Below are positions 1-8,608 of a stretch of 64,000 nt of DNA, in pieces. This DNA comes from Microbacteriaceae bacterium (GTDB lineage: Bacteria > Actinomycetota > Actinomycetes > Actinomycetales > Microbacteriaceae): contig JAHBSP010000003.1 of NCBI GenBank assembly GCA_019639055.1, positions 91,719 through 155,718 of the forward strand, read 5' to 3'. The notes beneath the pieces were generated by a model. The model did no database searches, had not been told where the DNA came from, and saw nothing but the letters and a program-made list of their open reading frames with translations. Each line of letters begins with the position of its first letter. Positions within the stretch are counted from its first letter, which is position 1. The translations under genes were made by a program, and so were the position numbers.

Positions 1-1464
1 CACAACCGGGAAAATGTCGTTAGTCCAGCCGGGGAGCCACTGGTGAATTGACCAGAAAATCCGGTGAATCTCCCAACCCGTCCAGAGCGGATACCAGAAA
101 ACACTAAGTGCACTGGCAAGCCCCAAAAACATTCCCAAACCCAAAAGCGCCGGCTGTCTTCTATATATCGAGTCGGATGCGCGACCGATTATTCTCTTAA
201 TCACGATTGCAAGAGCCAAATACAGGAAGGGCTGGAAGGCAATCGTATAGAAGAAGAAAGTGGTGCGTTCAGGAAATAGCAGCCATGGCACAAAACCTGC
301 ACCGAAGGCGACCAGCACGAGCCAGTAATTGCCACGGAAAGTGCCGCGCATAAGCATCCATAACAGCGCAATGATTGCTGCAATAGCTGCATACCAAAGC
401 AGTGGGTTAGGCAGATTAGAAATAAAGCCGATGCACTCGTTCGCGCACTCTGCCGGACGATCCACATACATTATTGATGGCCGAAGCAGTAGTGGCCAAG
501 TCCAAGCAGGAGCCATCGACGAGTGGTGGCTATCGAGGCTCACATGCCAGTTCAGAATGCTCTGATGGTAGTGCAGAAGACTCAGAAATGCGCCGGCAAT
601 ACCATCAGGGCCGCCGTTATTTACAGACCATTGTCGATTCCATCCTGAATCGCTCAGGAACCAACCCAGCCAGGTTGAAAGATATGCAAGCGCGGCAAAA
701 ACGACCATATATACGAAGTTAATTGCACCTAAACCAAGCCCCTTGAGTAGCCAAAAACGCTTAGCTGAGAGTTTCAGTGCCTCCCAGTCGCGCACAACAA
801 CCCAGATACCGAAGGCAGCAACAAACCAGATTGCGCTCCACTTCACGGAACAGGCAAGGCCAAGAATCACCCCGGTAGCGAGCAACCACGGTCGCCATTT
901 TTTGGTGCGATGTTTCGTATCCATCAGCAGCGTGAGTGTGGCGAGTACTAGCAGAAACGCTAAATGAATATCGAGGAGGGCAATGCGACTCATAACTATT
1001 GCGTTGCCATCAATAGCGAGCATGTAGCCTGCGAGAGTAGCCACAATCGTCGACTTCGTGATCAGTAACGCAATCACGAAAATTAGCGGAATAATCAGTG
1101 TGCCAGCGACTGCACCGGCGATCCTCCAACCGAAAGAATTGTCTGCCCCGAAGACCGCCATGCCGGCACCGATCATCCATTTGCCCATCGGCGGATGCGC
1201 AATATAACTGGGGTCTGTAAAGAACCCGTCTAGAATTCCGGCATTCCAGCTATCGTTATAACCGCTCGGCCATTTCGAGGCGTATCCGAGAATCCACTGC
1301 GTGTAAGCATCCTTCACGTAGTAGGTTTCATCGAACATCAGCCGGTTTGGATATCCGAGTCCAGCGATTCTGAGAGTGCCGGCCAGTAGCGTAAGCAGTG
1401 AGACTAACAGAATCCGTGTCTGTGTCAGGCGGGTAGACATCCGTTTCCAGATTCTGTCAATCAT
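1..1464 (-). CDS. Dolichyl-phosphate-mannose--protein mannosyltransferase (PMT family), 3' end beyond window
   Basis: Membrane enzyme that transfers mannose from polyprenyl-phosphate-mannose to secreted proteins. The frame runs open for 488 codons from an ATG at 1464 to base 1 with no stop. The N-terminal part has the family hallmarks: MFDETYYVKDAY near residues 41-52 with the catalytic DE pair, and AHPPMGKWMIG near residues 88-98. Hydrophobic membrane segments follow throughout, and the tail has the usual WLPGW-type end, so only a few residues are probably missing. An AAGGTGG ribosome site lies just upstream of the ATG. It is divergent from rsmI with 45 bases between them, the arrangement common in actinobacteria. 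Confidence 0.9.
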   Translation of the reverse strand, partial: MIDRIWKRMSTRLTQTRILLVSLLTLLAGTLRIAGLGYPNRLMFDETYYVKDAYTQWILGYASKWPSGYNDSWNAGILDGFFTDPSYIAHPPMGKWMIGAGMAVFGADNSFGWRIAGAVAGTLIIPLIFVIALLITKSTIVATLAGYMLAIDGNAIVMSRIALLDIHLAFLLVLATLTLLMDTKHRTKKWRPWLLATGVILGLACSVKWSAIWFVAAFGIWVVVRDWEALKLSAKRFWLLKGLGLGAINFVYMVVFAALAYLSTWLGWFLSDSGWNRQWSVNNGGPDGIAGAFLSLLHYHQSILNWHVSLDSHHSSMAPAWTWPLLLRPSIMYVDRPAECANECIGFISNLPNPLLWYAAIAAIIALLWMLMRGTFRGNYWLVLVAFGAGFVPWLLFPERTTFFFYTIAFQPFLYLALAIVIKRIIGRASDSIYRRQPALLGLGMFLGLASALSVFWYPLWTGWEIHRIFWSIHQWLPGWTNDIFPVV

Positions 1465-1497
1465 AATAACCACCTTAAGAGTTTCGGCTGAACTTAG

Positions 1498-1503
1498 TAG
1501 CCT
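1498..1503 (+). promoter_or_regulatory. -10 hexamer of a probable leaderless promoter for rsmI
   Basis: TAGCCT lies exactly 6 bases before the GTG start of rsmI, so transcription is expected to begin at the start codon. The same AGTAGCCTTA block precedes gcvT. The -35 region is not recognisable. Confidence 0.4.
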
Positions 1504-1509
1504 TAGAGG

Positions 1510-2367
1510 GTGATTATTTTGGCGGGAACACCGATCGGCAACCTCGGCGATGCGACCACCCGGCTTCGGGATGCGCTCCAAAGCGTCAAATATATTGCTG
1601 CCGAAGATACCCGGGTCACCAAGCACCTCTGCATCGCACTCGGTATAGAAACCGCCGCGAAACTGATTTCACTGAATGACTTCAACGAGGCTTCCCGAGT
1701 GGAGCAGCTTCTTGATATCGCTAGCGAGGAAGACCTACTAGTTCTAAGTGATGCCGGAATGCCCACAATCTCCGATCCCGGATTCAAACTTGTGAGAGCT
1801 GCAGTGGATGCCGGAATTGAAGTCACTGCGCTCCCAGGGCCAAGTGCCCCAATTATGGCGCTAGCAATTTCGGGTCTACCTAGCGATCGTTTCACTTTCG
1901 AAGGTTTTATGCCCCGTAAAGCGGGCGAGCGCGCCAGACTGCTCCGGGAACTAGCTAGTTTGCCCCACACGCTTATTTTCTTCGAATCGCCTAATCGGTT
2001 AGTGGCTGCTCTGGAAAGTATTGCTGCGGAACTGCCCGATCGCGAAGTTGCTGTGGCGAGGGAGTTGACGAAAAAATTTGAGGAAGTGCGCAGGGGTAAA
2101 GCGTCGGATCTCCTCGACTGGGCCCGTGAAGGCGTAAAGGGTGAGATTGTGCTGCTCATTTCCGGAGTTGCTAAAGGTTCGGAGGCTGATCCAGCGCAGA
2201 GTGAGGCAAAACTCGATACAGCAGTAGCCGCCGTTTTTCAGAAAATTGCGGAAGGTGCATCCACGAAGGATGCGGTAGCGGAGGAAGCGAAAGCTAGGGG
2301 CATCCAGAAGCGTGAGCTCTACGAAGCAGTTTTGAAAGTAAAAAGTTCCGCGAGCAAGTTAAACTGA
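1510..2367 (+). CDS. rsmI: 16S rRNA (cytidine-1402-2'-O)-methyltransferase RsmI
   Basis: Methylates the ribose of C1402 in the 16S rRNA decoding centre using S-adenosylmethionine. The 285-residue protein starts MIILAGTPIGNLGDA, the canonical RsmI N-terminus, so the GTG at 1510 is the right start. Further family motifs are AAEDTRVTKHL near residue 30, LSDAGMPTISDPG near 79, and ALPGPSAPIMALAISGLP near 105. There is no spaced ribosome binding site, so translation is probably leaderless. metG follows after 4 bases, which suggests that the two are co-transcribed in part. Confidence 0.93.
   Translation: MIILAGTPIGNLGDATTRLRDALQSVKYIAAEDTRVTKHLCIALGIETAAKLISLNDFNEASRVEQLLDIASEEDLLVLSDAGMPTISDPGFKLVRAAVDAGIEVTALPGPSAPIMALAISGLPSDRFTFEGFMPRKAGERARLLRELASLPHTLIFFESPNRLVAALESIAAELPDREVAVARELTKKFEEVRRGKASDLLDWAREGVKGEIVLLISGVAKGSEADPAQSEAKLDTAVAAVFQKIAEGASTKDAVAEEAKARGIQKRELYEAVLKVKSSASKLN
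2360..2365 (+). promoter_or_regulatory. -10 hexamer of a probable leaderless promoter for metG
   Basis: TAAACT overlaps the end of rsmI and sits exactly 6 bases before the metG ATG. It fits the TAnnnT pattern seen before many genes in this window. Confidence 0.4.
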
Positions 2368-2371
2368 TGTA

Positions 2372-3934
2372 ATGGCTCAAGGCTCTTTCTATGTCACCAC
2401 ACCGATTTTTTATATCAACGATGTGCCGCACATTGGTCACGCATACAGCGAGGTGGCAGCCGATTTTCTAGCCAGATGGCATCGTGCAGTGGGAGACGAC
2501 ACTTGGTCACTTACCGGAACCGATGAGCACGGGGAGAAGATTCTCCGCTCCGCACAGGCCGCCGGTTTACCGCCGCAGGAGTGGGCAGACAACCTTGTGG
2601 AAACAGCTTGGAAGCCACTTCTTGACGCAATCAATATTTCCAACGATGACTTCATCCGGACCACCGAAGAAAGGCACGAAGACGGCGTTCGCCGTTTCAT
2701 TCAGCGACTTTATGATCGTGGATATATTTACTTCGGGGAGTTTGGCGGTTATTACTGTGTTTCTTGTGAGGAATACAAGAACGAACCTGACCTGATTAAA
2801 AACGATGATGGCGATCTTCTTTGTGCAATTCACAAGAGGCCCGCGGAGTATCTCAGCGAAGAAAATTATTTCTTCAAACTGAGTGAATTCACCCAGCCAC
2901 TACTTGATCTTTACGCTTCAAATCCGAATTTTGTTAGCCCAGATTCACGCCGCAACGAGGTCATCAGTTTCGTAAAGCAGGGACTCCAAGACCTCTCAAT
3001 TTCGCGCAACTCTTTTGACTGGGGTGTGAAAATTCCATGGGACGAATCACACATTGTCTATGTGTGGGTGGATGCGCTCATCAACTACATAACCGCGATC
3101 GGCTGGGGAGTAGACGACCAGAATTTCAGTCGCCGTTGGCCGGCAACACACATTGTCGGTAAAGACATCCTGAGATTCCATGCTGTTATTTGGCCGGCAA
3201 TGCTAATGGCCGCAGGAATTGAAGTGCCTAAGCAAGTATTCGGTCATGGTTGGCTCCTCGTCGGCGGTGAAAAGATGAGCAAATCTAGTGGCACCGGTGT
3301 TAGTCCGGTAGAGCTTACTGCAGCCTACGGAGTAGACGCTTTTCGCTACTACTTCCTAAAAGCGGTAGTTTTTGGTGCTGACGGAAACTTCTCACTAGAA
3401 GATATTGAGGCTCGCTACAATGCTGAACTTGCAAACGGTTTTGGCAACCTTGCAAGTCGTGTACACGCCATGGCCGTGAAATATTTCGAAGGTAAAGTGC
3501 CGGAGGCTAGCGCTAAAGGCGAGGCGGAGAAGGTTGTCTCGACTCTGATTCAGGATGCCGTATCCGGCGCACACAAACAGGTTGAAGCAATCGACATCAC
3601 GGGTGCGCTAAACAAGCTTTGGACAATTGTTGACGGTCTGAACCACTACCTCACCGAGCAGGAGCCTTGGCATTTAGCGAAAGATCCGGCAAATGCCGAT
3701 CGCTTGGCCACAGTCATCCGCACTTCACTTGAAGGCTTACGTGTATTGGCGGTCGCACTTTCTCCGGTAATTCCAGAAACTTCAGAGAAGCTTTGGGTCG
3801 CACTTGGTGCGGTAGAAAGTATCGGTGCACTGTCAGTGCAGAACCTGCTAGAGGCCGCTAACGGGGAACTTCCAACTGGCTCTGCCCTTGGAACACTACC
3901 TGTGCTTTTCCCTAGAATCGACAACAAGGACTAA
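2372..3934 (+). CDS. metG: Methionyl-tRNA synthetase
   Basis: Charges tRNA-Met. It is a class I synthetase of 520 residues with PHIGHAY (HIGH motif at 20-23) and GEKMSKSSG (KMSKS at 301-305). A CVSC pair near 128-131 followed by a second Cys/His cluster corresponds to the zinc knuckle. It ends shortly after the anticodon-binding helical domain and lacks the optional C-terminal tRNA-binding extension, as in the short actinobacterial form. It sits in the rsmI-metG-tatD-rsmA-ispE run. Confidence 0.96.
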   Translation: MAQGSFYVTTPIFYINDVPHIGHAYSEVAADFLARWHRAVGDDTWSLTGTDEHGEKILRSAQAAGLPPQEWADNLVETAWKPLLDAINISNDDFIRTTEERHEDGVRRFIQRLYDRGYIYFGEFGGYYCVSCEEYKNEPDLIKNDDGDLLCAIHKRPAEYLSEENYFFKLSEFTQPLLDLYASNPNFVSPDSRRNEVISFVKQGLQDLSISRNSFDWGVKIPWDESHIVYVWVDALINYITAIGWGVDDQNFSRRWPATHIVGKDILRFHAVIWPAMLMAAGIEVPKQVFGHGWLLVGGEKMSKSSGTGVSPVELTAAYGVDAFRYYFLKAVVFGADGNFSLEDIEARYNAELANGFGNLASRVHAMAVKYFEGKVPEASAKGEAEKVVSTLIQDAVSGAHKQVEAIDITGALNKLWTIVDGLNHYLTEQEPWHLAKDPANADRLATVIRTSLEGLRVLAVALSPVIPETSEKLWVALGAVESIGALSVQNLLEAANGELPTGSALGTLPVLFPRIDNKD

Positions 3935-3940
3935 ATTCTC

Positions 3941-4786
3941 GTGGCTATTTCTGATTACCCTCCCTTGCCGACGCCGTTACAACACGGCATTTACGACAAC
4001 CATACCCACCTACAAATGGTGCGCTTCGGTGAAGAAGACATCAGTATCGATGTTGATACAGCCCTCGATCTGGCCGAAGCCTCCGGAGTGGTGGGTGTTG
4101 TTTATGTAGGCACTGATTTCGAGAGCAGCAGTTACGCGGTTGATTTAGCTGAACGTGACAACAGAGTCCTGGCTGCAGTGGCCCTGCATCCGAACGATGC
4201 CGCAGAGCTTGAAGAAGCAGGCACTCTCGATACTGAGCTTGCAAAGATTGAAGCACTCGGTGGTCATCCTCGGGTTAGAGCGTTTGGTGAAACCGGTATC
4301 GATTTTTTCCGCACCGAAAGCGAAATAGGTAGATCTGGTCAGATACGTAGTTTTGAGGCTCATATTGAATGGGCGAAGCGCTTTGGTAAGGCAGTGCAGA
4401 TTCATGACCGCGACGCACACGATGAGGTTGTTGTCACCCTGAAAAAAGTGGGAGCGCCAGAAAAGACCGTTTTTCACTGCTTTAGTGGCGATATTGAACT
4501 GGCGAAGATTTGTGCCGACAACGGCTGGTACACATCCTTTGCCGGAACGGTTACCTTCAACAACTCCAAAGGGATTCAAGAAGCAGCAAAGTATATTCCG
4601 CAGGAACTTATTCTTACCGAGACTGATGCTCCATTCCTAGCCCCTGCCCCATACCGCGGTAAGCCCAACAGTTCATTTGCCACCGTATACACGCTGCGAT
4701 TTATCGCTGAACTTCGCGGCATCGATGCTGAGGAACTTGCAGAGCAGGTCGGTAAAAATACTCGAGCAGTTTATGGAGAGTGGTGA
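3941..4786 (+). CDS. tatD: TatD-family metal-dependent deoxyribonuclease
   Basis: Amidohydrolase-fold protein that acts as a metal-dependent 3'-5' exonuclease. The 281-residue product has the N-terminal metal ligands in YDNHTHLQ (His21, His23), the conserved GETGIDFFR segment, HDRDAHDE and TVFHCFSGD in the middle, and LTETDAPFLAP near the C-terminus. The start is GTG 6 bases after metG. Co-location with metG and rsmA is conserved in many bacteria. The true cellular substrate is not shown by sequence. Confidence 0.92.
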   Translation: MAISDYPPLPTPLQHGIYDNHTHLQMVRFGEEDISIDVDTALDLAEASGVVGVVYVGTDFESSSYAVDLAERDNRVLAAVALHPNDAAELEEAGTLDTELAKIEALGGHPRVRAFGETGIDFFRTESEIGRSGQIRSFEAHIEWAKRFGKAVQIHDRDAHDEVVVTLKKVGAPEKTVFHCFSGDIELAKICADNGWYTSFAGTVTFNNSKGIQEAAKYIPQELILTETDAPFLAPAPYRGKPNSSFATVYTLRFIAELRGIDAEELAEQVGKNTRAVYGEW

Positions 4787-4791
4787 GATAA

Positions 4792-5646
4792 GTGCTTGGC
4801 GCATCCCAAATTCGCAGAATTGCTGAAGAACTCGACCTGAATCCGAGCAAGAAGCTAGGTCAAAACTTTGTGCACGACGCCAACACTGTGCGCAGGATTG
4901 TGCAACTTGCAGAAGTTACTTCCGAGTCTCATGTTATTGAGGTGGGTCCTGGCCTTGGATCGCTTACTCTGGGTCTTCTCGAGACCGGTGCCAAGGTTGT
5001 TGCGGTTGAGGTCGACGACCGTTTAGCTAAAAGGCTGAGACCAACAATTCGTGAGCATGCCGGAGAGGCGGAGGCAGAAAATCTCACAGTCTTGAATATG
5101 GATGCGCTAAAAATTACCCGAGACTCCCTCGAGGAACCGTACCCTGAAGTTCTCGTTGCAAACCTGCCCTACAACGTATCGGTGCCGATATTTCTGCACC
5201 TGTTGAGTGAGTTTCCTGAAATCACCAGAGCATTGGTGATGGTGCAGGCAGAAGTTGGCGAACGACTCGCTGCTACTCCGGGATCGAAAATTTACGGTGG
5301 ACCCAGCGTGAAAGCAGCCAGTTATGGCGAGCTCAAAGTGGCCGCTACTGTGCCACGTAATATTTTCTGGCCGGTACCAAATGTTGATTCCGTGCTGGTC
5401 TCATTCCAGAGGAATTCCGAAAATGACGAACTGGGCGAGACAGAACGCACCAGGCTTTTCAACATTATTGAGGCGGCATTCTCGCAGCGTCGCAAAATGC
5501 TTAGGCAGTCACTCTCCGGATATTTCGGGAGCTCAGCACGCGCATCCGAAGCTCTAAAGGAAGCAGGAATTGACCCTACTCTCAGGGCAGAAACCCTCTC
5601 CCTGAGCGATTTTCTCGCGCTCGCGAGAATCACTCCACTAGGCTGA
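4792..5646 (+). CDS. rsmA: 16S rRNA (adenine-1518/1519-N6)-dimethyltransferase RsmA (KsgA)
   Basis: Dimethylates two adjacent adenines in the 3'-terminal hairpin of 16S rRNA during small-subunit assembly. The protein has 284 residues: KKLGQNFVHD at 20-29, the SAM-binding EVGPGLGSLT at 50-59, and the catalytic NLPY at 124-127. The start is GTG, 5 bases after tatD. The 3' end contains the putative -10 element of ispE. Confidence 0.95.
   Translation: MLGASQIRRIAEELDLNPSKKLGQNFVHDANTVRRIVQLAEVTSESHVIEVGPGLGSLTLGLLETGAKVVAVEVDDRLAKRLRPTIREHAGEAEAENLTVLNMDALKITRDSLEEPYPEVLVANLPYNVSVPIFLHLLSEFPEITRALVMVQAEVGERLAATPGSKIYGGPSVKAASYGELKVAATVPRNIFWPVPNVDSVLVSFQRNSENDELGETERTRLFNIIEAAFSQRRKMLRQSLSGYFGSSARASEALKEAGIDPTLRAETLSLSDFLALARITPLG
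5639..5644 (+). promoter_or_regulatory. -10 hexamer of a probable leaderless promoter for ispE
   Basis: TAGGCT inside the rsmA stop region, exactly 6 bases before the ispE ATG. Confidence 0.35.
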
Positions 5647-5650
5647 GTTT

Positions 5651-6568
5651 ATGCCGTCTGTGAAGGTTAAAGCGCCGGGCAAAATCAACCTCTTTTTGAG
5701 GGTGGGGCCGTTGGAAGAAGATGGTTACCATCAGGTAGCAACGGTTTACCACGCAGTCGATTTGTATGACGAACTTGAGTTTGAGGATTCTGAGCAATTA
5801 GTGCTCGAATTCGCTGGCGGGAATGCTGACTGGGGTGGGGTAACTCCCGGACCATCGAATTTAGCTATGAAGGCAGCTAGGCTCTTGCAGCAGTATTACG
5901 GAACGGAAAAGGGTGCGCATATCCGCATCACCAAAAACATTCCGGTTTCAGGTGGAATGGCTGGCGGTTCGGCAGATGCGGCAGCGACGCTCGTCGGCCT
6001 AAACACTCTCTGGGGTTTGCGCCTAAGCACCAACGCGCTCCTAAACATCGGTGCTGAACTTGGAGCGGATGTCCCCTTCGCTATTCTCGGAGGCACAGCA
6101 GTCGGCACTGGCAGGGGAGAGCTACTATCGCCGGCTCTTGGCCGAGGCAACTTTAACTGGGTGATTGTGCCTAGCGCTCTGGGAGGACTAAGCACTCCGG
6201 ATGTATATGCTCGTTTAGACGAAATACGTGACTCCAGTCGCACAGATATTTCTCCCTACGATTCTGTGCCTCAAGTAGCTCCGGAAGTGTTACAAGCAAT
6301 ACGTGACGGGGATCCGGATGCGCTCGCCGGCCTACTCACAAACGATCTTGAAGAAGCAGCGATTGATTTCATCCCGCAGTTGCAGGACATTATTGAGTTG
6401 GGGATTGAAGCAGGTGCGCTCGCTGGAATTGTTTCTGGCTCAGGACCAACCTTGGTGTTCCTTAGCCGTGATGCCGAGGGGGCCGACGATTTAGCCGCCC
6501 GCCTCACAGAACTTGGGCATCAGGCGATTGCGCTTCGTGGGTCGGCTCACGGGGCTCGAGTTGTTTAG
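5651..6568 (+). CDS. ispE: 4-diphosphocytidyl-2-C-methyl-D-erythritol kinase IspE
   Basis: GHMP kinase of the non-mevalonate (MEP) isoprenoid pathway; it phosphorylates CDP-methylerythritol. The 305-residue protein starts VKAPGKINLFLRVG and has the GHMP phosphate loop PVSGGMAGGSADAAA near residues 97-111 and a C-terminal GIVSGSGPTLVFL glycine motif. ispH of the same pathway is also in this window. Its last 4 bases overlap the convergent MarR gene. Confidence 0.95.
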   Translation: MPSVKVKAPGKINLFLRVGPLEEDGYHQVATVYHAVDLYDELEFEDSEQLVLEFAGGNADWGGVTPGPSNLAMKAARLLQQYYGTEKGAHIRITKNIPVSGGMAGGSADAAATLVGLNTLWGLRLSTNALLNIGAELGADVPFAILGGTAVGTGRGELLSPALGRGNFNWVIVPSALGGLSTPDVYARLDEIRDSSRTDISPYDSVPQVAPEVLQAIRDGDPDALAGLLTNDLEEAAIDFIPQLQDIIELGIEAGALAGIVSGSGPTLVFLSRDAEGADDLAARLTELGHQAIALRGSAHGARVV

Positions 6569-7062
6569 AAATGCAATGAAAGTTTTCTAAGTAGGTCGGC
6601 CAATTCTTTGAGTTCGGCGTCGTTCATCCCTGCGAGTAGTTCTTGCTCATGCCGCATAAGGTGCTCCACAGCAATATCTACTTGAACAAGTCCAGTTTTG
6701 GTGAGTTTTACCGGAATATTCCTGCGATCGTTGGGGTCAACCTGGCGAGAAATTAGTCCGCGTTTTTCTAGGCGAGCAATCCGATTACTCATAGTGCCGC
6801 TGGTTACTAAGTTTTGCGCAAGCAATTCTTTCGGATTTAGTTCATAAGGTGCACCGGCTCTACGAAGTGCGGAAAGGACATCCCACTCCCATGGTTCAAG
6901 CTCCGCAGCCTGAAATGCCTGCTTCCTGGCGATGTTTAGCCTGCGAGCGAGCCTAAAGACACGCGAGAGCACGCCTAGTGGCGCAAAGTCAATATCAGGG
7001 CGTTCCCGTATCCAAGCGGCGACAATTTCGTCAACTTCATCTGAATCTGGGTTTGTGGGCAT
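6565..7062 (-). CDS. MarR-family transcriptional regulator
   Basis: A 165-residue winged-helix regulator. WEWDVLSALRRAG leads into the helix-turn-helix (LAQNLVTSGTMSNRIARLEKRGLI) and the wing RQVDPNDRRNIPVKLT, all typical of MarR/HosA-type proteins. The N-terminus MPTNPDSDEVDEIVAAW resembles the actinobacterial branch that also carries a long N-terminal helix. No co-directional partner gene is adjacent, so the target is unknown. It is convergent with ispE. Confidence 0.85.
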   Translation of the reverse strand: MPTNPDSDEVDEIVAAWIRERPDIDFAPLGVLSRVFRLARRLNIARKQAFQAAELEPWEWDVLSALRRAGAPYELNPKELLAQNLVTSGTMSNRIARLEKRGLISRQVDPNDRRNIPVKLTKTGLVQVDIAVEHLMRHEQELLAGMNDAELKELADLLRKLSLHF

Positions 7063-7110
7063 ACTTTATTCTGGCAGAATGTATAAGGCTCTTTTTTATT
7101 TATTGAGCAA

Positions 7111-7182
7111 TGCCCCTTAGTGTAACGGCAGCACGGCAGAATTTGGATCTGTAAAGTCTAGGTTCGAATCCTAGGGGGGCAG
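7111..7182 (+). tRNA. tRNA-Gln (anticodon UUG)
   Basis: Cloverleaf read by eye. The acceptor TGCCCCT at 7111-7117 pairs with GGGGGCA at 7175-7181. The anticodon stem GCAGA/TCTGT encloses loop ATTTGGA with anticodon TTG. The T arm is CTAGG-TTCGAAT-CCTAG and the discriminator base is G. CCA is not encoded. Confidence 0.93.
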
Positions 7183-7189
7183 CAGGTAT

Positions 7190-7195
7190 TACGAT
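7190..7195 (+). promoter_or_regulatory. -10 hexamer of a probable leaderless promoter for glmU
   Basis: TACGAT lies 6 bases before the glmU ATG, just downstream of tRNA-Gln. No ribosome binding site is visible. Confidence 0.35.
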
Positions 7196-7201
7196 TGGCT
7201 T

Positions 7202-8608
7202 ATGAGTAATTCGGCTCTAGCCATCGTAATCCTCGCAGCAGGTCAAGGCACCAGGATGAAATCCCAGACTCCTAAGGTGCTCCATAATCTAGCCGGTCTT
7301 CCAATGATTGGGCATGTGCTTCGCACAGCAACCTCACTCGACCCAGCGCATCTCGTGGTTGTGGTTAGGCATGAGGCTGAAGCAATTTCTGAAGTGGTCA
7401 GCGCACTAGCACCAACTTCGAAAATTGTGCATCAAGATGAGATACCTGGCACTGGTCGTGCACTAGAAACTGCGCTCTCCGCCCTCCCAGCAGATTTTAA
7501 AGGCGATATTGCGGTGCTTTCAGGCGATGTTCCACTTCTTTCAGTTGAACTGATCATTCGTCTTTTGAAGGAGCACGTTTCTGCCGATGCAAGCGCTACC
7601 ATCTTGAGCGCCAAGGTAAAGAAACCTCGCGGATACGGTCGCATCGTGCGTGAGGGCAATGGGGATGTTCGTGAGATTGTCGAAGAGTCTGATGCTGACG
7701 ATGACACCAAGAAAATTGATGAAGTAAATTCAGGAACTTACGTTTTCAGATTCCAGGGGATGCGTGAACTGCTTGAAGGTATTTCCACCAATAATGCGCA
7801 GGGTGAGAAGTATTTACCAGACGTGGTGGCCGCTATGCGCTCCGCCGGAAGTAAAGTGAACGCTTTTGCGACCAGACAACTTTGGCAGGTAAACGGAGTA
7901 AATGATCGCGCCCAGTTGGCGCGGGTAGCTAAACGACTAAATCGCACCCTAATCAAGCAGCACCAAGCAGCTGGAGTATATTTCCTTGACCCTGATTCAG
8001 TTTGGGTAGATGTGGATGTCTCTATTGGGGCAGATACCCAAATCCTTCCTGGAACTGTGCTTCGTGGTGCGACCACGATTGCAGAGGGCGCAACGATTGG
8101 ACCCGACACCACACTTGTCGATACCGAGGTTGGTGCAGGGGCGGTTGTGAAACGCACTGAAGCCACTCTCTCAGTAATTGGTGCAGGGGTAACGGTAGGT
8201 CCTTGGGCACTGCTGAGACCTGGAACAGAAATTTCTGAAAAAGCCAAAGTTGGCACATTTGTGGAAGTAAAAAACTCCAAAATTGGTAGGGGCACGAAGG
8301 TCCCGCACCTTAGTTACATTGGTGATGCTGAAATTGGTGAAGAAACAAACATTGGTGCAGGTGCAATAACAGCGAATTATGACGGTGTGAAGAAGCATAA
8401 AACCATAATTGGCTCACGAGTTAAGACAAGCGCGCATAATGTTTTCGTTGCGCCAGTTACTATTGAAGATGACACTTATACCGGTGCGGGGACTGTGGTT
8501 CGGCGAGACGTTCCAAAAGGTTCTCTAGCAGTAAACGTGGTTACACAAAAGAATATCGAAGGATGGGTGGCCAAGAACCGGCCACCGAGTGAGAACAAGG
8601 AACACTAA
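7202..8608 (+). CDS. glmU: Bifunctional UDP-N-acetylglucosamine pyrophosphorylase / glucosamine-1-phosphate N-acetyltransferase
   Basis: Makes UDP-GlcNAc for peptidoglycan. It has 468 residues in two parts. The N-terminal nucleotidyltransferase carries LAAGQGTRMKSQTPKVLH near 11-28, followed by a GDVPLL loop. The C-terminal left-handed beta helix, from about residue 265, shows hexapeptide repeats (such as IAEGATIGPDT) and the acetyltransferase segment ITANYDGVKKHKT. The stop codon directly abuts the prs start, so the two are co-transcribed. Confidence 0.96.
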   Translation: MSNSALAIVILAAGQGTRMKSQTPKVLHNLAGLPMIGHVLRTATSLDPAHLVVVVRHEAEAISEVVSALAPTSKIVHQDEIPGTGRALETALSALPADFKGDIAVLSGDVPLLSVELIIRLLKEHVSADASATILSAKVKKPRGYGRIVREGNGDVREIVEESDADDDTKKIDEVNSGTYVFRFQGMRELLEGISTNNAQGEKYLPDVVAAMRSAGSKVNAFATRQLWQVNGVNDRAQLARVAKRLNRTLIKQHQAAGVYFLDPDSVWVDVDVSIGADTQILPGTVLRGATTIAEGATIGPDTTLVDTEVGAGAVVKRTEATLSVIGAGVTVGPWALLRPGTEISEKAKVGTFVEVKNSKIGRGTKVPHLSYIGDAEIGEETNIGAGAITANYDGVKKHKTIIGSRVKTSAHNVFVAPVTIEDDTYTGAGTVVRRDVPKGSLAVNVVTQKNIEGWVAKNRPPSENKEH